Shown: positions 43,055 to 53,300 of the stretch, in pieces | How positions within the stretch are numbered: position 1 is the first letter of the stretch | How the letters are laid out: each line of letters opens with the position of its first letter | Source of the DNA: Thinopyrum elongatum | Taxonomy: Eukaryota > Streptophyta > Magnoliopsida > Poales > Poaceae | Direction of reading: 5' to 3' | Length of the DNA stretch: 64,000 nt | Assembly: GCA_011799875.1 (NCBI GenBank) | Contig: CM022303.1 | Coordinates: 545,183,368-545,247,367, forward strand | Notes under the pieces: generated by a model | The model's database searches: none | What the model was told of the DNA's origin: nothing | What the model saw: the letters and a program-made list of their open reading frames with translations, nothing else | Made by a program: the position numbers and the translations under genes

Positions 43055-44619
43055 TGATGTCTACTACGCAACTTGTTCTTGTAGACTTGTGTTGGGCCTC
43101 CAAGCGCACAGTTTTGTAGGACAGTAGCAATTTTTCCTCAAGTGGATGACCTAAGGTTTATCAATCCGTGGGAGGTGTAGGATGAAGATGGTCTCTCTCA
43201 AACAACCCTGCAACCAAATAATAAAAAGTCTCTTGTGTCCCCAACACACCAAATACAATGGCAAATTGTATAGGTGCACTAGTTCGGCGAAGAGATGGTG
43301 ATAAAAGTGTAGTAACGATAGTAGATATTGATTTTTGTAATAAGAACAATAAAAAACAGCAAGGTAGCAATAGATAAAATGGAGCACAAACGGTATTGCA
43401 ATGCTTGAAAATGAGGCCTAGGGTCCGTACTTTCGCTAGTGCAATCTCTCAACAATGCTAATCTAATTGGATCATATAACCATCCCTCAACGTGCGATGA
43501 AGAATCACTCCAAAGTTCCTATCTAGGGAAGAACATAAGAAGAAATTGTTTGTAGGGTACGAAACCACCTCAAAGCTATTCTTTCCGATCAATCTATCCT
43601 AGGGTTCGTACTAAAATAACACCAAGCTATTCTTTTCGATCGATCTAACCAAGAATTCGTACTAAAATAACACCATATGATACACATCAACCAACTCTAA
43701 TGTCACCTAGATACTCCAATGTCACCGCGAGTATCCGTGAGTTGATTATGCGACATCAAACAATTTCAGATTCATAATACTCAATCCAACACAAAGAACC
43801 TCAAAGAGTGCCCCAAGATTTCTACCGGAGAAACAAGGACGAAAATATGCATCAACCCCTATGCATAGATTACCCCAATGTCACCTCGGGAATCCGTGAG
43901 TTGAGTGCCAAGACAAAGATCAAGTGCTCACAAATCCATAAAAGTATTCAATCCGATAAAACAAAATCTCAAAGGGAAAACTCAATTCATCACAACAAGA
44001 TAGAGAGGGGAAAACACCATATGATCCAACTATATTAACAAAGCCCGCGATACTTCAAGATCGTGACATCTCAAGAACACGAGAGAGAGAGAGAGATTAA
44101 ACACATAGCTACTAGTACAAACACTCAGCCTTGAGGGTGGACTACTCCCTCCTCATCATGGTGGCCGCCGGGATGATGAAGATGGCCACCGGTGATGATT
44201 TCCCCCTCCGACAGGGTGCCGGAACGGGGTCTAGATTGGTTTTTCGTGGCTACAAAGGCTTGCGGCGGCGGAACTTTTGATCTAGGGTTACATTCGGGGG
44301 TTTTGGAATATTTGGGAATTTATAGGGCGAATAGGCGGTGCGGGAGGCCACCGAGGTGGGCACAACCCACTGGTACTTCTTTGGCCCATTGGATGTCTTC
44401 TGGTCCAAAAAAAATTCCAAAAAGTTTCGCTGCATTTGGACTCCGTTTGGTATTGATTTTCTGCGATGTAAAAAACAGCAACTGGCACTGGGCACTATGT
44501 CAATAGGTTAGTCCCAAAAAATGATATAAAGTTGCTATAAAATGATTGTAAAACATCCAAGAATGATAATATAACAGCATGGAACAATAAAAAATTATAG
44601 ATACGTTGGAGACGTATCA
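43055..44619 (+). mobile_element. Solo LTR of a gypsy-type element (1565 bp)
   Basis: It runs from TGATGTCTACTACGCAACTT to TTGGAGACGTATCA, with perfect GTGAT duplications (43050-43054, 44620-44624). The Angela leader is continuous across it. I recognise this LTR as an abundant Triticeae type, but do not assign a family name. No internal sequence remains. Confidence 0.93.
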
Positions 44620-45432
44620 GTGATATGGTCAAGATATGATGTGATATATGTTGATGTGTGAGATGATCATGTTTTGTAATATCAACAACCGGCAGGAGCC
44701 TTAGGGTTGTCTCTTTATTGTATGAAGTGCAAGTGCCATGTAATTGCTTTACTTTATCGCTATGCGTTAGCAATAGTTGTAGAAACAATAGTTGGCGAGA
44801 CGACCCCGACGCAATGATGGAGATCAAGGTGTCGAGCCGGTGACGATGGAGATCATGACGATGCTTTGGAGATGGAGATCAAAAGCACTAGATGATGATG
44901 GCCATATCATGTCACACATTTTGATTGCATGTGATGTTTATCCTTTATGCATCTTATTTTGCTTAGAACGGCGGTAGCATTATAAGATGATCCCTTCACT
45001 AAATTTCAAGATAAAAGTGTTCTCCCCGAGTATGCACCGTTGCCAAAGTTCGTTGTTTCGAAGCACCACGTGATGATCGGGTGTGATAGATTCTACATTC
45101 ACATACAACGGGTGTAAGACAGTTTTGCACATGCAAAATACTTGGGTTAAACTTGACGTGCCTAGCATGTACAGACATGGTCTCGGAACACTGGAGACCG
45201 AAAGATCAAACGTGAGTCATATAGTAGATATGATCAACATAGAGATGTTCACCATTGATGACTACCCCATCTCACGTGATGATCGGACATGGGTTAGATG
45301 ATTTGGATCACGTATCACTTAGATAACTTGAGGGATGTTTATTTAAGTGGGAGTTCATTAGTAATTTGAGTAATTGAACTTAATTTATCATGAACTTAGT
45401 CTTATAGTTTTGCATATCTATGTTGTAGATCA
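44620..45432 (+). other. Angela leader, 3' part
   Basis: This untranslated copia leader runs up to the gag ATG at 45433. Together with 42649-43054 it forms one leader interrupted by the solo LTR. The small frames do not resemble genes. Confidence 0.7.
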
Positions 45433-46236
45433 ATGGCCCGAGCTACCGTTCCCCTGAATTTTAATGCGTTCCTAGAGAAAGCTAAGTTGAAAGATGATGA
45501 TAGCAACTACACAGACTGGGTCCGTAACTTGAGGATTATCCTCATTGCTGCACAGAAGAATTATGTCCTTGATGCACCGCTAGGTGAAAGGCCTGCTGTA
45601 GGAGCTGAAGCTGATGTTATGAGCGTCTGGCAAGCTCGATCTGATGACTACTCGATAGTTCAATGTGCCATGCTTTACGGCTTAGAACTGGGACTTCAAA
45701 GATGTTTTGAATGTCATGGAGCATATGAGATGCTCCAAGAGTTGAAGTTAATATTTTAAGCAAATGCCCGGGTTGAGAGGTATGAAGTCTCCAACAAGTT
45801 CTATAGCTGCAAGATGGAGGAGAACAGTTCTGTCAGTGAACACATACTCAAAATGTCTGGGTATCATAACCACTTGACTCAGCTGGGAGTTGATCTTCCA
45901 GTTGATAGTGTTATTGACAGAGTTCTTCATTCACTGCCACCAAGCTACAAAGGCTTCATGATGAACTATAATATGCAAGGGATGAATAAAACGATTCCTG
46001 AGCTCTTCGTAATGCTTAAGGCCGCGGAGGTAGAAATCAAGAAGGTGCATCAAGTGTTGATGGTTAACAAGACCACTAGTTTCAATAAAAAGGGCAAGGG
46101 AAAGAAAGGGAACTTCAAGGAGAATGGCAAGCAAGTTGCCACTCCCGGGAAGAAACCCAAAGCTGGACCCAAGCCTGAAACTGAGTGCTTCTACTGCAAA
46201 GGGAATGGTCACTGGAAGCGGAACTGCCCCAAATAG
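45433..46236 (+). pseudogene. Copia gag
   Basis: The ATG at 45433 opens a BARE/Angela-type gag: KLKDDDSNYTDWVRNLRIIL, IAAQKNYVLDAPLGERPA, then TAA at 45757 (a likely CAA to TAA), continuing in the same frame as NARVERYEVSNKFYSCKMEE, VIDRVLHSLPPSYKGFMMNY and a CCHC knuckle CFYCKGNGHWKRNC near the end. A TAG at 46234 follows where the family usually reads on into protease. Gag forms the particle that packages copia RNA. Confidence 0.9.
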
Positions 46237-48177
46237 TTGGCGGATAAGAAGGATGGCAAAGTGAACAAAGGTATATTTGATATACATGTTATTGATGTGT
46301 ACCTTACTAATGCTCGTTATTTGATACTGGTTCGGTTGCTCATATTTGTAACTCGAAACAGGAGCTGCGGAATAAACGAAGATTGGCTAAGGACGAGGTG
46401 ACGATGCGCATCGGAAATGGTTCCAAGGTTGATGTGATCGCCGTCGGCACGCTACCTGTACATCTGCCTCCGGGATTAGTTTTAGACCTGAATAATTGTT
46501 ATTTGGTGCCCGCGTTGAGCATGAACATTATATTTGGATGTTGTTTATTGCGAGACGGTTATTCATTTAAATCGGAGAATAATGGTTGTTCTATTTATAT
46601 GAGTAATATCTTTTATGGTCATGCACCCTTGATGAGTGGTCTATTCTTGTTGAATCTCAATCGTGGTGATACACATATTCATAATATTGATGCCAAAAGA
46701 TGCAAAGTTGATAATGATAGTGCAACATACTTGTGGCACTGCCGTTTAGGTCATATTCGTGTAAAGCGCATGAAGAAACTCCATGCAGATGGACTTTTGG
46801 AATCACTTGATTATGAATCATTTGATACTTGCGAACCATGCCTCATGGGCAAGATGACTAAAACTCCATTCTCCGGAACAATGGAGAGAGCTAATGACTT
46901 ATTGGAAATAATACATACCGATGTATGCGGTCCTATGAGTGTTGAGGCACGCGGTGGGTATCGTTATTTTCTAACCTTCACAGATGATTTGAGTAGATAT
47001 GGGTATATCTACTTAATGAAACACAAGTCTGAAACATTTGAAAAGTTCAAAGAATTTTGAGTGAAGTGGAGAATCATCGTAACAAGAAGATAAAGTTACT
47101 ACGATCTGATCGCGGAGGCGAATATTTGAGTTACGAGTTTGGCCTTCATTTAAAACAATGTGGAATTGTTTCACAACTCACGCCACCTGGAACACCACAG
47201 CGTAATGGTGTGTCCGGACGTCGTAACCATACTTTATTAGATATGGTGCGATCTATGATGTCTCTTACCGATTTACCACTATCGTTTTGGGGTTATGCAT
47301 TAGACACAGCCGCATTCACGTTAAATAGGGCACCGTCTAAATCCGTTGAGACGACACCGTATGAACTGTGGTTTGGCAAGAAACCTAAGCCGTCGTTTCT
47401 TAAAGTTTGGGGTTGCGACACTTATGTCAAAAGGCTTCAGCCTGATAAGCTCGAACCCAAATCGAAGAAGTGCGTCTTCAGAGGATACCCTAAGGGAACA
47501 ATTGGGTACACCTTCTACCATAGATCTGAAGGCAAGATCTTTGTTGCCAAGAATGGAACCTTTCTAGAGAAGGAGTTTCTCTCGAAAGAAGTGAGTGGGA
47601 GGAAAGTAGAACTTGATGAGGTAATTATACCTTCTCTCGAATTGGAAAGTAGCACATCACAGAAAACCGTTCCCATGATGCCTGCACCAACTAGAGAGGA
47701 AGCAAATGATAATGATCATGAAACTTCAGATCAAGTTACTACTGAACCTCGTAGGTCGACCAGAGCACGATCCGCACTAGAGTGGTACGGTAATCCTATT
47801 CTGGAAGTCATGTTATTAGACCAAGGTGAACCTACGAACTATGAAGAAGCTATGATGAGCCCAGATTCTGATAAATGGCTTGAGGAGATAGGATCCATGT
47901 ATGAGAACAAAGTATGGACTTTGGTGGACTTGCTCGATGATCGGCAAGCCATAGAAAATAAATGGATCTTCAAGAAGAAGACTGACGCTGATGGTAATGT
48001 TATTGTCTACAAAGCTTGACTTGTCGCGAAAGGTTTTCGACAAGTTCAAGGAGTTGACTACGATGAGACTTTCTCACCCGTAGCGATGCTTAAATCTGTC
48101 CGAATCATGTTAGCAATTGCCACAATCTAAGATTATGAAATCTGGCAAATGGACGTCAAAACTACATTCCTTAGTGG
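46237..48177 (+). pseudogene. Copia pol: protease, integrase, RT start
   Basis: The protease motif DTGSVAHIC is readable at 46323 onward but out of frame with its neighbours. The integrase follows from 46383: HCRLGHIRVKRMKKLHADGL with CEPCLMGKMTK, IHTDVCGPMSVEARGGYRYF (D), a one-base deletion near 47055, then LLRSDRGGEYLSYEFGLHLK (D) and PQRNGVSGRRNHTLLD. In this last block the third catalytic residue, normally E in NGVSERRN, is G. The RT begins PTNYEEAMMSPDSDKWLEEI, with a TGA at 48017-48019, and is cut at QMDVKTTFLSG (48177). The copy is dead several times over. Confidence 0.9.
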
Positions 48178-48714
48178 TGTAACACCCCCAGAGGTTAGCT
48201 ACAGTAATCCCCCTTTGATAATGCCATGTCATCCTGATTAACAGTGCTTAATCATCATTAGCACCATATCTCATTTCAAATTCAAATTAAAATGGAAATT
48301 CAAACTAAAAGTGGAAAATAAAAGTTGTTCAACATAGAAACGAAAATGTTCAATAAATAACAAATATTACAGAGACAGTTCTAAATTGTAACCAACATTT
48401 AATAAATTAATTAGGTAACCCAAACCTCCTCTAACAGTGGCTGAGAATAATATTTAATAACCTTTTAATTAATCTAAGTCAAATATGAAATGATGATTTA
48501 CCCAAACTAGTTTTTGGTGGTAGGGTACATTGTACTGCTAATTATGGACTAGGTCACACTTTTTACAAAATTCATTTAGAGCCCAAACATTTACAAAACA
48601 GAAAATAAAAATAAAATAAAAAGAGAAGCAGAATTGAAAAAGGGGAGAGAGAGTGGGCGGTGCCCCTTATGTTGCGCCGGCCCGGCCCATTAGCTCTCCC
48701 TCGCTCATCCCCTC

Positions 48715-48745
48715 CCCTGTAGCGACCCCGACGGTCGCTACAGGG
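48715..48745. promoter_or_regulatory. 13-bp-stem hairpin upstream of LTR TATA box
   Basis: CCCTGTAGCGACC and GGTCGCTACAGGG are perfectly complementary arms around CCGAC. The same structure occurs in copy 2 at about 53839-53869. It lies about 40 bp before GGGGTATAAAG, so it may affect LTR transcription. Confidence 0.6.
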
Positions 48746-48782
48746 CGGCGCCCCGCCGTCTCCGTCGAACCCCGTCGCCGGG

Positions 48783-48789
48783 GGTATAA
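48783..48789 (+). promoter_or_regulatory. TATA box of giant LTR copy 1
   Basis: GGGGTATAAAGCCGGCC is followed by a pyrimidine-rich stretch (CCTCCCTCTCGACC), as at a Pol II start. It is repeated at about 53907 in copy 2. It would put the start of R near 48815, leaving about 3.5 kb of transcribed LTR. Confidence 0.65.
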
Positions 48790-50288
48790 AGCCGGCCACT
48801 GCGGCCTCCCTCTCGACCTCCCCCAAACCCTAGGCGCTCCTTCCTCCGCCCTAGGTCCGCCGCCACACCCCTCTGCTTCGCTTGCTGACGCGACCGTGGC
48901 CTCGCCGCCGGCGTAGGTGTGGCCACCGCCCCCGTTTCGCCCCCTCGTGTTGTCCGGCGAGATCCGCGACGTCGACTGCGTCGACCTGCGCCATCGATTC
49001 GCACCGGGAAGCCCTCCTCCGCCGCACCTGATTCGTCCCCTACCTCGGATCGCCGCCTTCGTTCCCCTTCGGTTCCGGCCACGTCGAGCCTTCCCCGAGC
49101 CCATTACGCACACCTGCAGGAGCGCTGTAAGCTGCCGCTCCTTCTCCCTCTCCTCGCGCCGTCGTTTGCGGCCCCTAGCGAGCTCCTCCACCATAGCCGA
49201 ACGCGCCGCCGCTTAGCTCGTCGCCGGCGCCGTTCCGGCGACCAGCTGGCCTCGGGCTCGTGCCCGTTGAACTCACACGCGCGCGTAGGTGCCTCCTAGC
49301 TCCTTCGTTCGACTCGCGCACGACCACACTGCCGTTTGCCATCGCCACCCGAGACCGGCCGCCGCCGACGTACTCACCGCCGCCGCTACGCGCCGTCTCC
49401 GGCCACGCCACCACCACCAATGCACGCGGCGTGGACCGCCTGTTCGAACGGACCAAACCTCAGCCCCGGAGATGCCCCGTACGCAAATCCTGCGCGTCGC
49501 CGCCGTCTTCTGTGGTCGCCGGCGATGCTCCGGCCGCCGCGCCGGCCGGCTCTGACGTGGCCCGCGGGTCCCACCACCAGTGCCACTGACTACGGGCCCC
49601 ACTGGGCCCCGTTGACCAGTCAGCGCTGCTGACTGGGCCACCCGTGTCTATGACACGCGGGCCCCACCATTAAAACATTTTTAAAAATAAATTAAAACCC
49701 TAATTAAAATGCTAATTAACCTAATTATTTAATTGATTAAGTTAACAGACACTGACAATAGGCCCCACCCCCCCTAATTATTCAGTAATTAGTTCAATTA
49801 ATCCTAATAAACTAACAGAGGCTGACGTGTGGGCCCCACACGTCAGGTTTGACCTGGTCAGCTGCACTGTTGACTGCTGACGTCACCTCTACATCATGAT
49901 GATGTCATCTTTTACTGTTTTGGATAATTCGATTTTTAATAATTAAATAAATTCCAGAAATTAATAAAAACTTTAGAAAATCATATCTTTTAATCCGTAA
50001 CTCCGATGAAAATAATTTGTACATGAAAATTGCTCAGAACGACGAGATGAATCCGAATACGCAGTCCGTTTGCCCGCCACACATCCCTAACTATTCGAAC
50101 ATGCAACCGTTCCCCTCTTTTCGTCTGTCCGAAATGCCGGACACTGGGAATACTTTCCCAGGCGTTTTTCCCCTTCGCCGGGATTACCTAGCACTACGAT
50201 AGAACACCGCTAGCTCTGCTTATTGACATGTCATGCTCATGTTTGCTGTGTATTTATACTGTTTCCTCCCCCTCTTCTCTCTCGTTAG

Positions 50289-50372
50289 ACCCCGACGCAG
50301 TTCCCGGTACCGACGCAGCTCCGGAGCCCGACGCCACCGTTGACGACCTTGCCCTTGCCGCCGAGCAACCAG
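50289..50372 (+). CDS. Putative internal exon within the LTR (exon B)
   Basis: The 84-nt segment is bounded by a pyrimidine-rich acceptor (CTCTCTCGTTAG) and a GC-type donor (CCAG/GCAAGC). In one phase it encodes PDAVPGTDAAPEPDATVDDL, then ALAAEQP, an acidic peptide. The same 84-nt segment with both borders is present in copy 2 (55413-55496) and in the diverged solo LTR (minus strand 61701-61618). The substitutions there mostly keep the acidic/hydrophobic character. Joined to the exon at 51931 the frame is continuous. It is a prediction only; no transcript evidence is available and exon A is not identified. Confidence 0.35.
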
Positions 50373-50679
50373 GCAAGCCCCCCCTTTGATCATCCCGATA
50401 TCGCCCATTCTAATTTCTCATGCTTGCATTAGAATTGCTGCTGCTACTGCTTTACCTATTCTGATGCATGGCCTGTTTATTGTAACCTGCTGTTGATAAT
50501 TACCTGCATAACCTAGACTGCTTAGTATATACTGGGTAGAGACCTATCAGTGATCCCACTAGTCCCGACTGCCCCGCTGGATTATCAGAAGACCCGATCA
50601 ACGGGATCGAAGACCAGGCCCCGACACCGCACATCACCCCCTTAGTTGTAACGACACTGCAGCATTACTATCGAGTGTC

Positions 50680-50883
50680 GAGGGTGATACCTCGTGTAGC
50701 ACTTCTGATGTTAACTCTGTAGAGTAGCTATTCAGTCGCGGTCATCGAGGGTGATTCCTCCTTCACCACTTCCGATAACGACGTCGTCGTACAACACCTC
50801 AAGTGTGAACCCATTGAGGGTGATTCCATCGAGTTCACCTTGATGGATACATTGAGTAGGAATCCAACAAGGGAGATACCTCG
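50680..50883. repeat. Array of GAGGGTGATWCCTC boxes in LTR 1
   Basis: Boxes start at 50680, 50747, 50816 and about 50869 (the last two decayed). Copy 2 has four intact boxes at 55804, 55871, 55940 and 55993. The solo LTR has four in reverse at 61106, 61159, 61228 and 61295. The outer GAGG/CCTC bases are palindromic. Confidence 0.7.
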
Positions 50884-51574
50884 GATTCCCCTGATGTTAT
50901 GGACACACGGATACTTGGACTGTACTATTGTTACTTGGAAAGGCAGGTCGACCCTGAGGGGTACCCGCGTGTGATGTGAAGACGGGTTGCCTGGATGGTG
51001 CCCGAGTGATGAATACGAGGCGTGGCCGGGCATTCTTGGCCCTTGCCGCAAGTCCTCGAGACGGGGCGACGGGGTCACATCTTTCGTGAGTCTCTGCTCG
51101 TTACCGCAACCCCAAGGTACTAACGATTTGGATATTTGATTCGAGTGGGCCTCTGGCCCGATAGCACTAACCATCACGTGGGAAAAGTTATGGGCACTCT
51201 GCATCGTATGCATCAGCCAAAAGCTTTGTCAGACGTCCAGTTCAGCATTGCGGCCGGGACGGACCGGTGCCCCCCTGGTGCCTGGCTTCCCCCTGCACGC
51301 AACGACTCGGAGTGCACAGGGCGATGGCCCAAGACCTCTGAGCGCTTAGGATGTAGACCGACGGGGACCTCTCTGCTGAGCTCTAGGTAGGGTTGCGGTG
51401 TGTCGTTTGGCCGAGGCCGGGCATGACCAGGAAAAGTGTGTCCGGCCGGAGTTAAGCGAGCGTGGTGGGTAAGTTGGTGCACCCCTGCAGGGAAGAACAC
51501 ATCTATCGATAGCCTGTCCTACGGTAACGGACACTCGGAGTTGTATCCCGATTGATACAATTAGAATTGGATAC

Positions 51575-51702
51575 TATGGCTCTGGGATTGCTTCTCGCAG
51601 GAAGTCGAGAAGGGATCTTAGGACGAGGTTGATGACTGTATGGCTCTGGGATTGCTTTCTCGTAGGGAGTCGAGAAAGGATCTCTGGGTGAGGTTGATAT
51701 CA
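51575..51702. repeat. 64-bp tandem pair with hairpins
   Basis: TATGGCTCTGGGATTGCTT begins at 51575 and again at 51639. Each unit contains CTTCTCG...CGAGAAG-type inverted arms. The pair recurs at 56699/56763 and, reversed, at about 60291-60398. Confidence 0.75.
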
Positions 51703-51930
51703 TTACTGCTACCTTATATTGTACTGTTCTACTCTCTTCTATTGCTGCAAGACCTTTGAAGATGCTAGTCTTTGATAGGACTAGGCCTTCTCTCTACTCT
51801 GGCATTTCTGCAGCCCAGTCCACATATACAGCCTTCCTTTGAAAATGTTGCATATGTAGTGTAGATCCTTGCTTGCTGAGTACTTCTGAGTACTCACGGT
51901 TGCTTTGCTTTCTTTTTCTCCCCATATCAG

Positions 51931-52040
51931 TTTGTCGTGACCAGATGACGGAGCCCCCTGAGACAGCTGCCCCCGCCGACGATCGCTACTACTACCCCGA
52001 GGGTGGATACTACTACGAGTTGGCTGACGACCTGGAGTAG
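51931..52040 (+). CDS. Putative terminal exon within the LTR (exon C)
   Basis: An acceptor CTCCCCATATCAG precedes 51931. In phase with exon B it reads VCRDQMTEPPETAAPADDRY, then YYPEGGYYYELADDLE and TAG at 52038, an acidic tyrosine-rich tail. Copy 2 (57055-57164) is the same. In the diverged solo LTR the Y-rich end is still recognisable, but small deletions break the frame. The family is unknown. It may be a small element protein or a fortuitous conserved leader. Confidence 0.35.
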
Positions 52041-52347
52041 GATCGGAGGGTCCCAGGCAGGAGGCCTACGCCTTTCAATCGTAGTGTTTTATTTTGCCCC
52101 GCCTTTCTAAAGGCCTTACTGTGCTTTCTTTTATATCTGTACTCAGATATCTGATGCTTTCGCTGACGCTTGTATGCCATCGAGCTATGTATTCGAGCCC
52201 TCCAGGCCCTGGCTTGTAATATAAAGCTTGTATGACTTTATTTATGTTTTAGAGTTGTGTTGTGATATCTTCCCGTGAGTCCTTAGGCTTGATCGTGTGC
52301 ATTTGCATGTATGATTAGTGCACGATTGAGCCGGGGGCGTCACAAGT

Positions 52348-52360
52348 TGGTGTCAGAGCC
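52348..52360 (+). other. Primer binding site, initiator tRNA-Met type
   Basis: TGGTGTCAGAGCC lies three bases after LTR 1 and differs from TGGTATCAGAGCC at one position. Confidence 0.85.
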
Positions 52361-52591
52361 GGCTGCCTGTAGGATTCCCCCCTTCCAACTCCTTGGCTGA
52401 AGTTGAGTCTAGTAACTAAAAACTGTTTTAGTAACTTGGCTGTGTGGCTTACGGGCCCACGTCGCCAAATTGGGTGGTATTAGGATCTTTTACTCCTCGA
52501 CCTATACTCTGGGACTCTGACCTCTCTTCTATTCGGGTTGAATAAATTTTACTAACGCCGACACTTAGGATCTCGTAAATAATCTACCCGG

Positions 52592-53300
52592 ATGAAAACC
52601 CAGTTCCGCAACCTCACTCAGGGTAATAAGACAGTCGAAGCTTATCAGCGGGAATTCCTTGACCTGTCCCGCTATGCTGAAGAAGACATCGCCACGAATG
52701 CCCGTAGACAAGAGAAGTTCCGCAATGGACTCCACCCAGACATCGAGCTTGCGCTTGCTGCTCAAGACTTTAATGACTTTTCTACTCTTGTGAACAAGGC
52801 TATTCTGCTTGAGACTGCTCAAATGAAGCATAAGGAGTCGCAGAAGCACTATCGTGATGTTGGCTCATCTTCGGGCTCAACACAGAAGCGAAAAACATAT
52901 GGTCGTGGTCACGCTTACAACGTTGATATTATACAAGTCCAGGATCAACCTGCCACCAAAATGGGTACCCTTCCCGTTAACTCAGTACCTGCTTCTATTT
53001 TATTTAATTCAGCAGCATCACATTCATTCATCTCTGGAAAATTTGCATTCATGCATGACCCTCTTTATGAGTAAATGAATACTCCGTTAGTCAGCTGGGC
53101 TAGTGAATTACCTTGCCCAGATAACTCCAAAATAAACACCTTGAATGCGTTGAACGCTTCTCCGCTTGAGGGGATCGAAAACGTTCCAGTCGTTCAAGAT
53201 TTTCCGAACGTTTCTTCGGAAAAACTTCCAAGAATACCCCGCTTCCTTTTAGTCTTCCTCTTAATTCTCGGGACGAGAATTCTTATTAGTGGAGGAGATT
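52592..53300 (+). pseudogene. Gag/protease remnant of the giant-LTR element
   Basis: The ATG at 52592 enters the middle of a gypsy capsid domain (MKTQFRNLTQGNKTVEAYQR, YAEEDIATNARRQEKFRNGL), so the gag N-terminus is missing. The zinc knuckle is also missing. The protease-like core reads ILFNSAASHSFIS, where active enzymes have DTG or DSG, so the catalytic aspartate is lost. After a stop at 53072 a second frame (VVQDFPNVSSEKLPRIP) corresponds to the start of RT, and then jumps to the 3' end and a purine-rich tract (about 53286-53300). Pol is deleted. The element would rely on enzymes from other copies. Confidence 0.82.

Larger units (their letters stand above)
40848..48177 (+). mobile_element. 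Angela/BARE-1-type Ty1-copia element (partial)
   Basis: The 5' LTR (40848-42631), a primer site, leader, gag, protease, integrase and the start of RT are present in copia order. The left target bases are AAGTA (40843-40847). A solo LTR (43055-44619) sits in the leader, and a giant-LTR gypsy element cuts the RT at 48178. The missing RT, RNase H and 3' LTR are not in the window. Confidence 0.9.
48178..52344 (+). repeat. Giant LTR copy 1 (4167 bp)
   Basis: Ordered landmarks: AT-rich U3 (48178-48640), a 13-bp-stem hairpin (48715-48745), TATA (48783), a GC-rich presumed R/U5 start, a conserved small frame (50017-50202), a putative exon with splice-like borders (50289-50372), an array of GAGG-N6-CCTC boxes (50680-50883), a 64-bp tandem pair (51575-51702), and a terminal putative exon (51931-52040). 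Frames at 48653-49641 lie in GC-rich sequence and are probably incidental. Confidence 0.88.

Noticed and set aside
44080..44100. GA microsatellite run
   Set aside because: It is part of the solo LTR sequence and of no separate interest.
48653..49641. Many frames of 80-175 codons on both strands, repeated at 53777-54756
   Set aside because: They are low-complexity, arginine/proline/alanine-rich translations of the GC-rich LTR segment, open in several frames, and duplicated only because the LTR is duplicated.
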